From Lottia gigantea (lineage: Eukaryota; Mollusca; Gastropoda; Lottiidae), in the NCBI RefSeq assembly GCF_000327385.1, contig NW_008710245.1, positions 1,382,381-1,446,380 of the forward strand: a stretch of 64,000 nt of DNA, read 5' to 3'. The stretch's first letter is position 1; each line of letters opens with the position of its first letter. The notes below the pieces were generated by a model. It did no database searches and was not told where the DNA came from. It worked only from the letters and a program-made list of their open reading frames with translations. Positions 25,001 through 35,800 of this stretch are shown here, piece by piece. Made by a program: the position numbers and the translations under genes.

Positions 25001-26453
25001 GTTAAATCCTTTGGGGGAAGGACTTCAATGTGATAGAAGGTTACGGACAGAGAGAGGATCCTGCTCTCCAAAAGGCTGTGCCGAGTTATTGCAATTGTAA
25101 GATGACGTCAACAACGCTTGAACAAGATCAGATCAATGAAGAAAAAAGATGGAAAACGTAACCGATGACTTACTTCTTGGATTTTCACACTGGCTTCCAT
25201 AGAAGGCTTCTGAACACATACACATGTAGGTATCTGCTGTCGGCTCAAAACACTGACCTCCATTCAAGCATGGTGGATCACATAATGTTGCAGGAGAAGC
25301 TACTTTAGCTGAAAATAGTATTCTTTAATGAGATCGATGCAAGACAGATGGATTATCAGCGCATGAACAAAAGAAATATATTGAATGGTTTTCAGGAAGA
25401 GGAAATCTGTAACAAATAAGAGAATATTACAACTTGCATAGTCCAATTTTTCAACAACAAGTCATATGTCACCTTTCAACAGCTTTTGAATAGCTTTCTT
25501 AAGTTTAAACAACAGGCTCATGCGGAAATTTCCAAAGGTTAAGGTTCTACTCTAGGGCGTTACACAAACAACCACTTTAGTTCCCAAAGCAATCGCTGGT
25601 TATAGCTCTTATGGCATATATGCAACGGGGTTTTTCAGCTCGGTATCCACTCAGAGTCGATGCCTTTCTATGCCAATAAAATAAAATTATGCCTACCAAG
25701 TTCAAGACCACAATCTTTGTTGGTATGAGAAGGCGAACCACCAGCATCAGTGGGACAGACACAACTTCCACTAACATCATCACAAGTACCTGTCACACAG
25801 GTTTGAGATGTTCTTCTACAATCAAAATCAGCTGACGCCTTGATATACCCTAGATATAATTTAATTATATAAAAGATAATTCAAGTATATTATTATATCA
25901 ATTCATACACACCCAACTGTATTTTTCTTTGTGGTTCATCTAGATATATCCCAATTTGTAACTAAGCGTCTTTCACCTAAGCATCAATGTTACACGAATG
26001 CGCACGTACCAATTAAATACCCAGGTGGCCCAGTGCTTAATATACAGATCGAAGATCAGATAAATCGATAAAATCAAATTATGTGTGAATGTGGTCTTGG
26101 ACATTTACGCTTTTCTTTCCCCATGGCTCCTGTAATTCCATACCATTGGCCATATCATTGCTCCAATATCGCAAATACAATTTAAGCTTAATTTTTTTAC
26201 AGATTATAATGCCATAATCTGGCCATGGGACCACAGACGTCGAGGGAAAACTTTGAATCGATTTCAAGAGACACATACGTAGACTAGAGAATATAATTTT
26301 GAATGAATAAGCAATAGAATTAGAGATCAAACGCCGTGTAAAAATAAATTTGAAAAATAATTTCTCCTTTGCCGACAGGTAAAGAATTCTCTTATATAAA
26401 AACTTACCCCAAAAAAGCACCACCACACATAATCCCCTTAATAATGTCTGCAT
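19025..26453 (-). CDS. EGF-ZP transmembrane protein, gene A (488 residues)
   Basis: Coding exons on the minus strand, 5' to 3': 26408-26453, 25697-25849, 25174-25308, 24595-24782, 24052-24206, 22927-23069, 22548-22635, 22042-22210, 21614-21782, 19025-19245; phases 1,1,1,0,2,1,2,0,1, total 489 codons with the stop. The first exon encodes a signal peptide (MQTLLRGLCVVVLFWG), the second a Cys-rich EGF-like segment, and the third an EGF domain (CDPPCLNGGQC, ending CENPR). Then comes a ZP module starting VECSGDQITINYMPIPTF, with the ZP-C cysteines in CLTDIGEALV and SCEP. A furin site RKRR lies at about residues 381-384 and a membrane span (MVMVIVLIVAVVLLLVITT) at about 434-456; the short tail ends TVRIPHSAF. 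ZP modules polymerise after furin-type cleavage in this family. Gene A is the inverted paralogue of gene B. Its last intron (2.4 kb against 155 bp in B) holds a large minisatellite. Substrate or partner is unknown. Confidence 0.92.
19580..19712 (+). repeat. Dispersed repeat family 5, copy in gene A intron
   Basis: Ends with cctaggcctgtacatttggg followed by agaatcaaaccctccc. Matching copies lie at 37860-38000 (same orientation) and 45800-45985 (opposite). It directly abuts the 36-bp array and is absent from the matching intron of gene B. Confidence 0.7.
19741..21560. repeat. 36-bp minisatellite, about 50 copies, in gene A's last intron
   Basis: The unit gaatcgatctggaagatttc plus tattgtttttgtttat repeats for about 1.8 kb. 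Variation is concentrated in a few places: cgatct/cgttct/cgttat/cgtttt, tctatt/tcaatt/tatact. A few units are shortened (near 20250 and 21060). Because 36 is a multiple of three and the unit has few stops, long frames open on both strands. They are not genes: the array lies wholly in an intron of gene A, and the equivalent intron of gene B is only 155 bp. Confidence 0.97.
22300..22420 (-). repeat. Intronic segment shared by genes A and D
   Basis: Read on the minus strand, this gene A intron piece (gtttcattttgcggttcgga, then tcgttagtacttggtttatt) resembles gene D intron sequence at 62040-62130 (aaaatagcggtttggatcgt, then tagtaattggtttattt). Both are in the sense orientation of their genes and close to a ZP exon. 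Confidence 0.45.
23205..23312. repeat. 30-bp tandem repeat, about 3.5 copies, in gene A intron
   Basis: gacataacatgacgagtgat followed by atataaggac is repeated three times almost exactly, with a degenerate fourth unit. It is intronic in gene A and has no counterpart in gene B. Confidence 0.9.
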
Positions 26454-27208
26454 CTAAAATTAGAATCAATTTAGACATTAATTTGATCATTGGTCGGTAT
26501 AAGACCCGTTAAGACTTGAAAGAACAAATTTATCTAACAAATTGATGCTTTGACTTTGCATATATATCTTCAAAGAAGATTCCATTGTAAAGTTTAAGGT
26601 TTGTTTTCGGCCCTTCTTCATTGGATTTTACATGTACATTTGGTGTTAGTGATTCAAAACCGGTACAACGGGGAAAAAGTTTAATTCGTGGAAAACGCGT
26701 TTAACAACTATTGGCTGTCTTAACTAAGCAAAGTAGAAAGATTTCGAAATTCTTCCATTAGTTTTATGAGAATTGAAATAACAGCCCACAATAGTACTGA
26801 TAGTCCTAGAATGTCTTTGCGTTGATAAAATTTTGTCTTCAAAATTTGTTTTTACATAGGACAATTTTCAGCCAAATTTTTGTACTTTTTTGGTTGAAAT
26901 TTCTAGGTAAATTTATAAAAAATTATATTTTCATCTACAAATACATTCTAAGACTAACAGTACTAATTTGAGGCTGATATTCCAATTCTCTTAAGAAATA
27001 TAGAAACAATTCAAAAACTATTTTTACTTTGTTCAGACAATAAAATTAATTTCCATACAAAAAACACAAAAGAAAAATCATGTCTTGTCAATAATTCGAA
27101 AGAGATAGAAGGTTTCCTAAATTAAAATTATTAAATTACGGTTATTTTGTAATAATTTCTTACCAATTTCAAATGTAATACAGTAAGAAAGAGTAAATTT
27201 GTACTTAC

Positions 27209-27310
27209 CATTATTCAAGCACTCTGTAATATCGCTGTTGAATTGTTTCAGAAGAGGTGTTAGGTGTTTAGTCTTCTCGAAAAAATGATACATTATTTGA
27301 CAAGCTATCA
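27209..27310 (-). other. Gene A 5' untranslated exon
   Basis: Read on the minus strand, an exon ending ttacagagtgcttgaataatg meets the donor gtaagtac at 27208. The same exon end and donor occur upstream of gene B, ending at 47856. The TATA-like box lies just upstream. The intron then runs about 750 bp to the ATG exon at 26453, which itself begins right at a splice acceptor. The 5' limit is inferred. Confidence 0.65.
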
Positions 27311-27311
27311 T

Positions 27312-27421
27312 GTTTATATGACCGTCAAGGCGGAATCTCAATAGCCTAGGGCCAATCATTATTTCACGCTATCAAAACTTCTAACTGACGTAATTACACG
27401 GCGATTTACCTTCACTTGGTT
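27312..27421 (-). promoter_or_regulatory. Gene A promoter: TATA-like box and conserved block
   Basis: catataaac (minus strand, about 27312-27320) matches the same word at 47744 in gene B. Further upstream, 27364-27421 contains ttacgtcagttagaagtttt and gatagcgtgaa, almost identical in B at 47612-47669. The ACGTCA in it is a CRE half-site. Conservation between the two arms here suggests shared regulation, although recent duplication alone could also explain it. Confidence 0.6.
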
Positions 27422-27636
27422 AAAAAATGCATTTAATATTCTTAGAAAGAGGTGTTTATCACAAAAAAAATTGTAATATCATTCCACACCCTTACTTGTG
27501 ACATTCACCGATTTATTTTTTATTCAAAAACGCAAATTGCCATGGGATAGCTAATGCCGTGGCGAATAGGATAAAAGTTGGCTAATTGAATGGGTGCCTT
27601 GGACTCAAATTGCCATAATAGCATGGCGGTCTACTT

Positions 27637-27955
27637 TAAAGGAACAGATGCGCCATTATTTTTAACAGATCGTACCCCAGGCACAGTAACTGGATTTTTT
27701 TTAAAACGAAATTTGAGCCTTCAAATCTATGTGTGTCCAGAATTATCCGCGCTTGACAGTTAAATCTTAAGATATTCTGATATATAGAAAAGACATACAT
27801 GTATATAGAAATAGTGAGTAAAATTCCTAGTTTGAAGTTTTTAAAAAAAAATTATGCAATTTTTGTACATTTCTAGTACTTCTGAAGACTATAAACATAT
27901 ATACAAGACCCAAATCAACTCCCGAAAATGGCGAATCTGTCCCTTAAAAGGTGAT
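27637..27955. mobile_element. MITE-like family 2, full copy upstream of gene A
   Basis: Begins aaaggaacagatgcgccatt and ends aatggcgaatctgtccctta, inverted termini of about 20 bp. About 315 bp, non-coding. The matching place in the other arm (about 47390) reads continuously without it, an empty site. Related copies: 39747-40062, 42855-43062, 46150-46390 and a fragment at 41200-41275. Confidence 0.8.
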
Positions 27956-28846
27956 TGAAAACTCCATCCGTGAAGTTAACACTTCGTCGGTTCACCGAGT
28001 TTTTTCAAAGATACAGATTACAGACTGTTTACCCTTGGTGGAACGGATTAGATCTTTTCGAGGCAGACCACAGTAAATTTTGACCGTGTGTGCCATGGAT
28101 ACAGAATCCCTTTTAAGACGAGAACACTCATTGTTATATAAATTGTTTATTTTCCGAGCAGATTCCGAAGTGATTTATTTCAAGTAAAATGCTGAAAGAC
28201 TTAAAGCGTTCGTCAAGAGTTCCTTGCCATTAAACGTGTTGCAAAACTTAATATTATCCGTCCGTCACTTGGAAAATACTTCCAAAACGACCATTGATAA
28301 AATATTTATTTGATATCTTTGATTTTTGACTCACAAGAGGAACCAGTTCAGTTCCCAACAAGCAAATACAATTGATCAGGAACATTCTAGCTTGGATAGA
28401 GCTTGTGATATTATGATATATTCAGCCTAAGAATGCAGGCATATCCAACGCAAATGTAAATTCTCACGAAGTTTGATTTTACTCTTAATTTTGAGCTTGA
28501 GGGGTAGTCCTTTAACAATATACATAGGCCTTTATTCACTGCTACAAAAGTGATCCATGTTTTTTAAACTTCAAACTTCAAACTTTAGGCGTCGACCGAA
28601 ATGTCTTACAAACTGCTAATAAATCATTTGCAGTAATACCTGGAGAAAGAATTACAGCCAATTTAATAGCCACATAAAAAATAGTTTTATGGCTAAAGTA
28701 ATTTGAAAACTTCGCCTCTGTCAAAGTTCTTTTTTAAGTGACATCTATAATAAAAATAAGAATTTGTTAAGTGTTGTCATACTTCCAACAGACATGCGTA
28801 GAAAATGGTTGAATATCTATCAAAATTAAAAGTGTTCATCCACTTT

Positions 28847-28848
<2 letters not shown>

Positions 28849-28881
<33 letters not shown>
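28849..28881. repeat. AT dinucleotide microsatellite
   Basis: An uninterrupted (at)n run of about 30 bp in the region upstream of gene A, with nothing comparable in the gene B arm. Confidence 0.9.
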
Positions 28882-28883
<2 letters not shown>

Positions 28884-30690
28884 ATATAATAACCATATGG
28901 TTTCGTAATTAATAAATGCTTCCAAAAGTCATTTATAAATTATTATTCAAATGATTTTGTTGTCGCCTATCTGTAAGAGATCTGCAATTAGCATTAAGCA
29001 AAACCAGAAATTTCATCTTTAAAATTCTAAAGGGCGTTATGATACGTTATTCATATCGGCCTAGATATTTGTGCAATGTTTATTTCTGATTCTGTTCCGA
29101 TGCCTTGGTGAAATTCAGACAGTGACAGCGCACTCATCAAACTAAGATTATATTTGCATAAAATAGCCAAATTTGATAGTTTTCGGAAACAATCAAACTT
29201 AAGACAAAAAATTAAAGACCAAATGGTGATGTTTGTGGTTAGCCTGGAGCAAAGTAAGCTAAATATAGAATGAATAGGGCCAATTGATCATTGGAGAGGG
29301 TGGACCGATTTAATATGTATATTCGAGTCCATAACATCAATCTTTTGTTTACGAAAATAAACTACAAAAGGCCATAATTAACATTTCATCACACGAATAG
29401 TTCTTGTAGTCAAGCATACAAGCATAGGCTATGTTATGGCTTTACGGGTCTGACCTAAACGTATTTGGTCCGTGCCTCCGTTGGTCAAACTCGACCAACA
29501 AAATGTTCAGCATGACCAGATTTTCTTTTTTTGATTCGTCTTCTCAATAGAAAGGTCCACCTCATTTCAGCCATTTGATTTACAAGCAGATCTAGAATGT
29601 TTCTGTCCGTTTATGTGTGTTACTACACATTCCTCCTATGATCTATTGAAATTCTTCGATAAACGTTTTTCAATACAGTTGGCAAAAACAAGTCTTTACT
29701 ATAAAACCCCCAAAATGTAGTCAATAAGCTTTTTTTTTATTAAGAGAGCATTTAAGCATTTAATTGGATGAATATAATGACATGGAAGATGTGATACATA
29801 ATATCTTGTTAGATCATGGATTGCTAGAGGAGTCTCAGCTAAAACACGACGAGACCTTGATTAAGTCATCTTCACTCATAATTCAACTCGACCAAGCTGT
29901 AAATGGGCACGGATAATTTGAGAAAGATCAATACCAAGAGGTTTAGCTAAGTGCCATCTGGTAGAAAGGATCCATGGTTGTGAACCTAAGTTCTTATCCG
30001 TGAAAAATATAGTTGTATAGTGTCAGAAGAGGAGGTTTTATTTGGGTTATTACATTTTATTATTCCCTACTGTCTTCTGATGGTGGTTTGTAGGAAATCA
30101 TTTTATAACATAATTTCAGTATAAAACCTTTTTCTAATACATATATAAAATGCAAGCGTGATAAATCGCCAACATCATGAAATCATATTTTTAAAACTCA
30201 AAGCCAAAAAACATCTGACTTTAAGAATTTGCGGAATTTTACATTACAAATACCATACATAACATAACATTGATTGTAGGAATTTTTGTGGAACGGGTAT
30301 TTAGCTCTGTATCACCAGTTTTTAGAATAAAAGATTTGAAAAAGGGATTCAAACTTTAATAATCTGACTTATGGAACATATATTTCAGGAGAAATGGAAA
30401 CCTCTTTAGAAGGCTGTAAATTGGACGAATACAAATTGTGTGGAGTTCATTGACAGTTTGACAAGAGGACAGATGACTTTACCCTACCAACCTAGTAAAC
30501 CGGTATGATTTAGGGTGAATGAAACCGATATTAAAATGTGACATTTTTCACATTCAGAAAGTACTAAAATATCACCATAAATTATTAAAAATATATTTCT
30601 ATATCTATTTATTATTTCATATTACAGTTGTTGTTGATTTATTGGAAATTGTTTCTGTATCCAGCAAAATATGTTTCTAGTTCACCTAAT
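28882..30690. other. Distal part of the inverted-duplication arm of gene A
   Basis: No gene. The segment 30370-30630 is the reverse complement of 45558-45780 (for example atatagaaatatatttttaa near its end), and 28590-28790 matches 46890-47100. These matches place the arm's inner boundary at about 30.63 kb. Between them are diverged or inserted bases. Confidence 0.6.
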
Positions 30691-30697
30691 ATATATG

Positions 30698-31130
30698 TAC
30701 ATTGCACATGCCATTGTACATTGCACAAACCATTGTATATTGTCATACTATTGTACATTGCACACATCATTGTACATTGCATATACCATTGTACATAGCA
30801 AATGACATGGTACATAGAACAAAGCATTGTACATTGTACTTTGCCATACCATTATGCATTGCACACACCATTGTACATCGCACAAGCCATTGTACATCGC
30901 ACAAGCCATTGTACATCGCACAAGCCATTCTACATTGCACATACCATTATGCATTGCACACACTATTGTACATTGCACAAGCCATTCTACATTGTACAAG
31001 CCATTCTACATTGTACATACCATTGTGCATTGCACACACTATTGTACATTGCACAAGCCATTCTACATTGCACAAACCATTCTACATTGCACATACCAGT
31101 ATACAAAGCATTGTACATTATGTACATTAT
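30698..31130. repeat. 19-bp tandem repeat, about 22 copies
   Basis: Units such as cattgtacatcgcacaagc and cattctacattgcacatac repeat with a 19-bp period. Since 19 is not a multiple of three, all three frames read the same Cys/His/Tyr-rich peptide in turn, giving overlapping long frames on both strands that are not genes. It starts about 70 bp outside the inner end of the gene A arm. Confidence 0.95.
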
Positions 31131-31269
31131 GTACATATTGATTTCATTATTCTTTCAAGAAGGGTCTGTACATGGAATTGGAAACTTATGATATCATTGT
31201 ATGATTTATAGGCATCTTTATTCAAATTTTGGTGTGTGTGTCTGACAATATTGCACTTGCATCACAATA

Positions 31270-31855
31270 TATATATTCTTATCATTCTATGACGAATACC
31301 CCTAGTGATGTAAAATATCCTCACTTCTTCGGCATACCTGATTTCACTCTTCGAGCGGGCTTGTCAATCACTAGCTATATAAAGTATGTTCACTCCCCCA
31401 GAACACCTGATTTCCCTCTTTGAGCGAGCTTGTCAATCACTAGCTATATAAAGTATGTTCACTCCCCCAGAACACCTGATTTCCCTCTTTGAGCGAGCTT
31501 GTCAATCACTAGCTATATAAAGTATGTTCACTCCCCCAGAACACCTGATTTCCCTCTTTGAGCGGGCTTGTCAATCACTAGCTATATAAAGTATGTTCAC
31601 TACCCCAGAACACCTGATTTCCCTCTTTGAGCGGGCTTGTCAATCACTAGCTATATAAAGTATGTTCACTCCCCCAGAACACATGATTTCCCTCTTCGAG
31701 CGGGCTTGTCAATCACTAGCTATATAAAGTATGCTCACTTCCCCAGAACACCTGATTTCCCTCTTCATGCGGGATTGTCAATCACTAGCTATATAAAGTA
31801 ATCCCACTCCCCCAGAACACCTGATTGTCAATCATTAGCTATGTAAAGTATCATC
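31270..31855. repeat. 69-bp tandem repeat, about 8 copies
   Basis: Unit contains cacctgatttccctctttga, gcgggcttgtcaatcactag and ctatataaagtatgttcact. The tgagcg word recurs at 31421, 31490 and 31559, a 69-bp period. Later units are diverged or shortened. Each unit has a TATA-like ctatataaag, probably by chance. Confidence 0.95.
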
Positions 31856-31906
31856 TCCCCTCAAAAGCTCCTGAGGTCCGAAGGGTGTTGTCAGTAATGC
31901 ATACTT

Positions 31907-32268
31907 AAAGATGAGTTCCCTTATTTTCATTTATGAAAATAAAAATGCTAATACTTCTATGAATAGAAAGTAGAGGTGCTCTAATGACTTGGAAAAATAC
32001 CAGTTTGTCCATAATTCATAATCAGCTAAACTAGAAAAGAGTTACCAGCAGAATTCGAATGAGTGACCGATCAAGAAAGGTCAAAAAGTCTTTTTTTTGT
32101 TTATCCAGACTGTACATAGATGGCTATTTACGATTGGTTAAAACTCTCGATTATATGCAATAAGAACATAATGATATGATTAAGAATACATGATAATTCA
32201 TTAGAAACACCAATTAGTCAAATAGTTTGCTTAATTTGACACTAAAAATAAGGAAACTCTTAAAACCT
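31907..32268 (+). mobile_element. MITE-like family 1, full-length copy
   Basis: Starts aagatgagttcccttatttt, contains gagtgaccgatcaagaaagg and tatccagactgtacat, and ends in aaataaggaaact. The termini are imperfect inverted repeats. About 360 bp, no coding capacity. It lies between the 69-bp array and the 3' end of gene C. Confidence 0.75.
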
Positions 32269-32883
32269 CTTTAATGTAGACAAATCCAATATTAACATTT
32301 AAATGATTTTATTGAACCCTTCATTTTTTGGGCTCTGTAGTCACACTCTGAAGATGCTATACTTCCCAGTAGCTTTGCTCGATCTGCTTTATAATGACCA
32401 TCCATTATATAATAAGTATATTCAACACAGATTAAATTCATTAGGCAAACATGAGGCAATAAAAAATTTCAGTTCATTTTCATGGGAGATCTTCCAATTT
32501 ATTATACAAAGATGATATACACTTTACACAAAGATGGTGGATTAAAAAGATAAAGTGATATTCTGGTCTCGAAAGATCTGGATTTCAGGATCGAACTTAA
32601 TTTACTATACAAACATGATATAAAATTAAAACAAAGATGGTGGATTTCAAGGACAAAGTTATAATCTTTTTTTTTTATGGGAGATCTTAATCAAATCTAT
32701 AGTATACTTGTCCAAAGGAAAATAAACTTTACACAAACATGACGTATGGTGGATTTCAGATTAGATTTGGACAATTGCTGATTTACCAACCCCTAAATAA
32801 AATATGTCTTTAATGACGTCAGTGTGTAAGTTGAGGTTGTATTCCGGAGTAGTATTTAAAACCTTTTAAAACACTAAATACCA

Positions 32884-35800
32884 CTATGTAGCCACGGAAG
32901 CTCTTGGAATGGTAAACGTTGGCCTGTCGTCTTTAAAATGTAGGTTATCGACCTTCGATTGTCTGTTGCGTATGTAACGTACGCTTAACAGCGTCACTGT
33001 TATCATAATCAGTACAAGAACCACAGACAGAGTGACAATAACAGCTAAAACCTCTGTTAACTCGAAACAACTGGTTGGCGATGAATCTTAAATTAGAAAT
33101 ACAATCAAGTGTATATTTGGCAAATCTATGCATTGGACGATTAAGATGTTAGTACAAAATGCATAAATGACTGGTTTTCTGATGTCTCCAAAGTAACCTA
33201 ACAAGTTTCCTACCACAGTCCTGTTTTACCGATGTTAAAGATTTAACTTTGGATAGCGCAACCGAAAGAATTGCTTTACGTTCAATTAAGCTATCCCACA
33301 CTTGGTGGGACGACTATCGACAGGGCATAGACATACTGCAAACTCCTTTCACAACAAATTCTGTCTTCAGGAAAGAAGTCCAACCATGCCATCAAAAATC
33401 TAGCATGGTTTCTCTAAGCCACAAAGAACTGTAGATGTATTGTAAAAGATGGCGGTAACTAATAATGCTTTCAGACTAATGCTTTCAGATTAAAGTTAAA
33501 CTATCAACCGTTCTTCGAGTCATCTGAATGCCATCTGTTAAACTAAAGCTGCTTTAACTTGTATCTGGCTTTAACAGTAAAGCTTAGCTTGGTCGTAGGA
33601 ACATTACTGACTAACATCAAGCCGGATGTGTCACAATGCGCATGCTTTCCGACAACTTCCGAGATAATTTCAAAGCTGGCTTTACCCTTTTCTTTTTTCA
33701 CAAGGATCGAAGAACGGTTGATAATTAAACTGTCTGAACTAGTCGTATGCTATTAGGCTTTGCCCCCTACCGTCATTATATGACAAGTTGTTGAGTTGTT
33801 CTCTTGATAAGCATTGATCAGCTTCGTCTACACTGGAATCAAGATTTGTCCCGTCAGTAATAATCAGTGAACGCATCACCTGTTTCCTCACAGTAATGGT
33901 ATCTCGCTTGCGACGAGTTGATATCGAATCTGTTATACATTGCTGAAACGACGAAAATGATTTGTTATTACTATGCAGCATTATCTATTTTCCCACCATA
34001 TTTTCTTAAAATTTGTCTAGTCCTTAAGTAAGACTCAATGTTCATATAATTCATTCCATAAATTAACATTGTCATTACCTTTTCGCATTTAGTATCACCA
34101 TCCTTGCAAGCCATAACGATACATCTGAAATTCACTTGATTTGATTTTATGAATTTAAAGGCAGTTATTTTGAAAGTGACTATTGAATCATTTCCACTTC
34201 TTTCTGGTTCTCCGGATGCTTCGTCAGAAATCAGTTGCTCCGCATCCTTGGTTCTGCACCTTGAAAGATAAAAAAGTTCAGGAAGATTCAAAAAACCGAT
34301 GGTATCAGTATCCATATCATTTTTATTCATTAACAAGGTAACGACGAGCAGCAGTTGGGAATAATTACGTCTTCGGATTTTACAACCAGGTTTCATCTGT
34401 TAGTGATGTAGGTATTGTCGTTCGGAAGAGACAAAACACCGAGGCCCCATGTGCTAAATGCTGTTTAAGTTAAATCTTCAGTTGGAAATTGAAAAAAGGG
34501 TTAGCTAATGCCGTTGTTCTGGCAGACACTTGCACATTGCACATGTCCGTCCAAAAAGTAGGGCGTAAAACATTCATTCAATTAATTTCCATACATCGTA
34601 GGCCCTTAAACGTACGCAGTATCATGCGGTATTGATTTAAAAACCAGGAGAGGAAACTTTGGCTGTTAAGTTCAATATGGTTTGACCTACCCATTAGATA
34701 CTAATGATAAAGAATTCCCCTGGTTGGTTTCAGCAACACAACTTTCTAATCTAATAGCATTAAGATCTGAAACAAATCAATTTCTAGAAACATTACAAGA
34801 GCAGTTTTGTGTTTCGTTTTTGCAGTTTCCCCACACCCAATGAGCTAATCTATATAACAGATTTTCCAAAAAGGAACTGGACGATGAAATCCGAACTTTC
34901 ACATTGATGAGCTGATGACTTTAGTCAACGTCATCGAATAACACTTCGTTAATACATCTTTTCTTAAAGGATTGTAAAGAGGTTTTCTAAATTTGTTATT
35001 TGCGCCGGGAACACGAATAGCATCAATTTGCACCTGTAAGTAAATTTTCAGTAAGACGTCTGTGGGTCCTACTATTTTAAAAAAAAAAAGTTTGATGATG
35101 TCACTCGTGAAATTAGCTTTAAAACATAAGACACTTCGCAATTAGTAACATTATCAAATACTTAAGTTCAGTGGAATTCATTGAGTCAGACTGCCCATTA
35201 TTTGTATCCAAGTACGTATATTGACAGTTAAAAACTACTAACACCTAGGCTGATGAATCTGTTTTTGGAAGTCTAATGTCCCTCCGCACCCTGAATTAAG
35301 TCAAATAAGAATTAAATAACTATATTACCGCTTTGTGTAGACAACTGAAATTGAAGGGAGACAACGTCACCTAATTTTACACTTTTTTTCTCTGTATTAT
35401 TGGTAAGCAATTTGAATTCTATTGGACTAAATGTTTCTTCTACAGATCCTGTAGATTTCAAATCACTGAAATAGAAACAGAACAAATGTCATAAAGGAAG
35501 TGATATATTCTTTTTTTTTAAACAAAATCATTGTAACTAGCTCAGTTCTCCGTTTTTTTTTTATATATTCGTAAACTGAAAGAATATAAGCATTTCACGT
35601 TATTTCATATCCTATAGTTACTGAACGCAGTCTTACAATTTTCCACGTGCCGTTTTTTATTAGCTTTTATTTTTAAAATAGCCACTTCAGTTAGGAGTGA
35701 CAAAAGTTTAGTCTAATTTAAGTTAGACTGACGGATATATATTTTATGTCCACGTTTGTTTTAGAGCATGTTTGTACCAACTAAATGGTAGCTAACAACT

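Noticed and set aside
26079-26453. 124-codon minus-strand frame starting with gene A's signal peptide
   Set aside because: Only the first 46 nt are coding; the rest is read-through of the intron, shown by the conserved donor at 26407 and the matching exon in gene B.
30639-31211. Overlapping His/Cys/Tyr-rich frames up to 169 codons
   Set aside because: By-products of the 19-bp tandem repeat, which reads the same peptide in all three frames on one strand.
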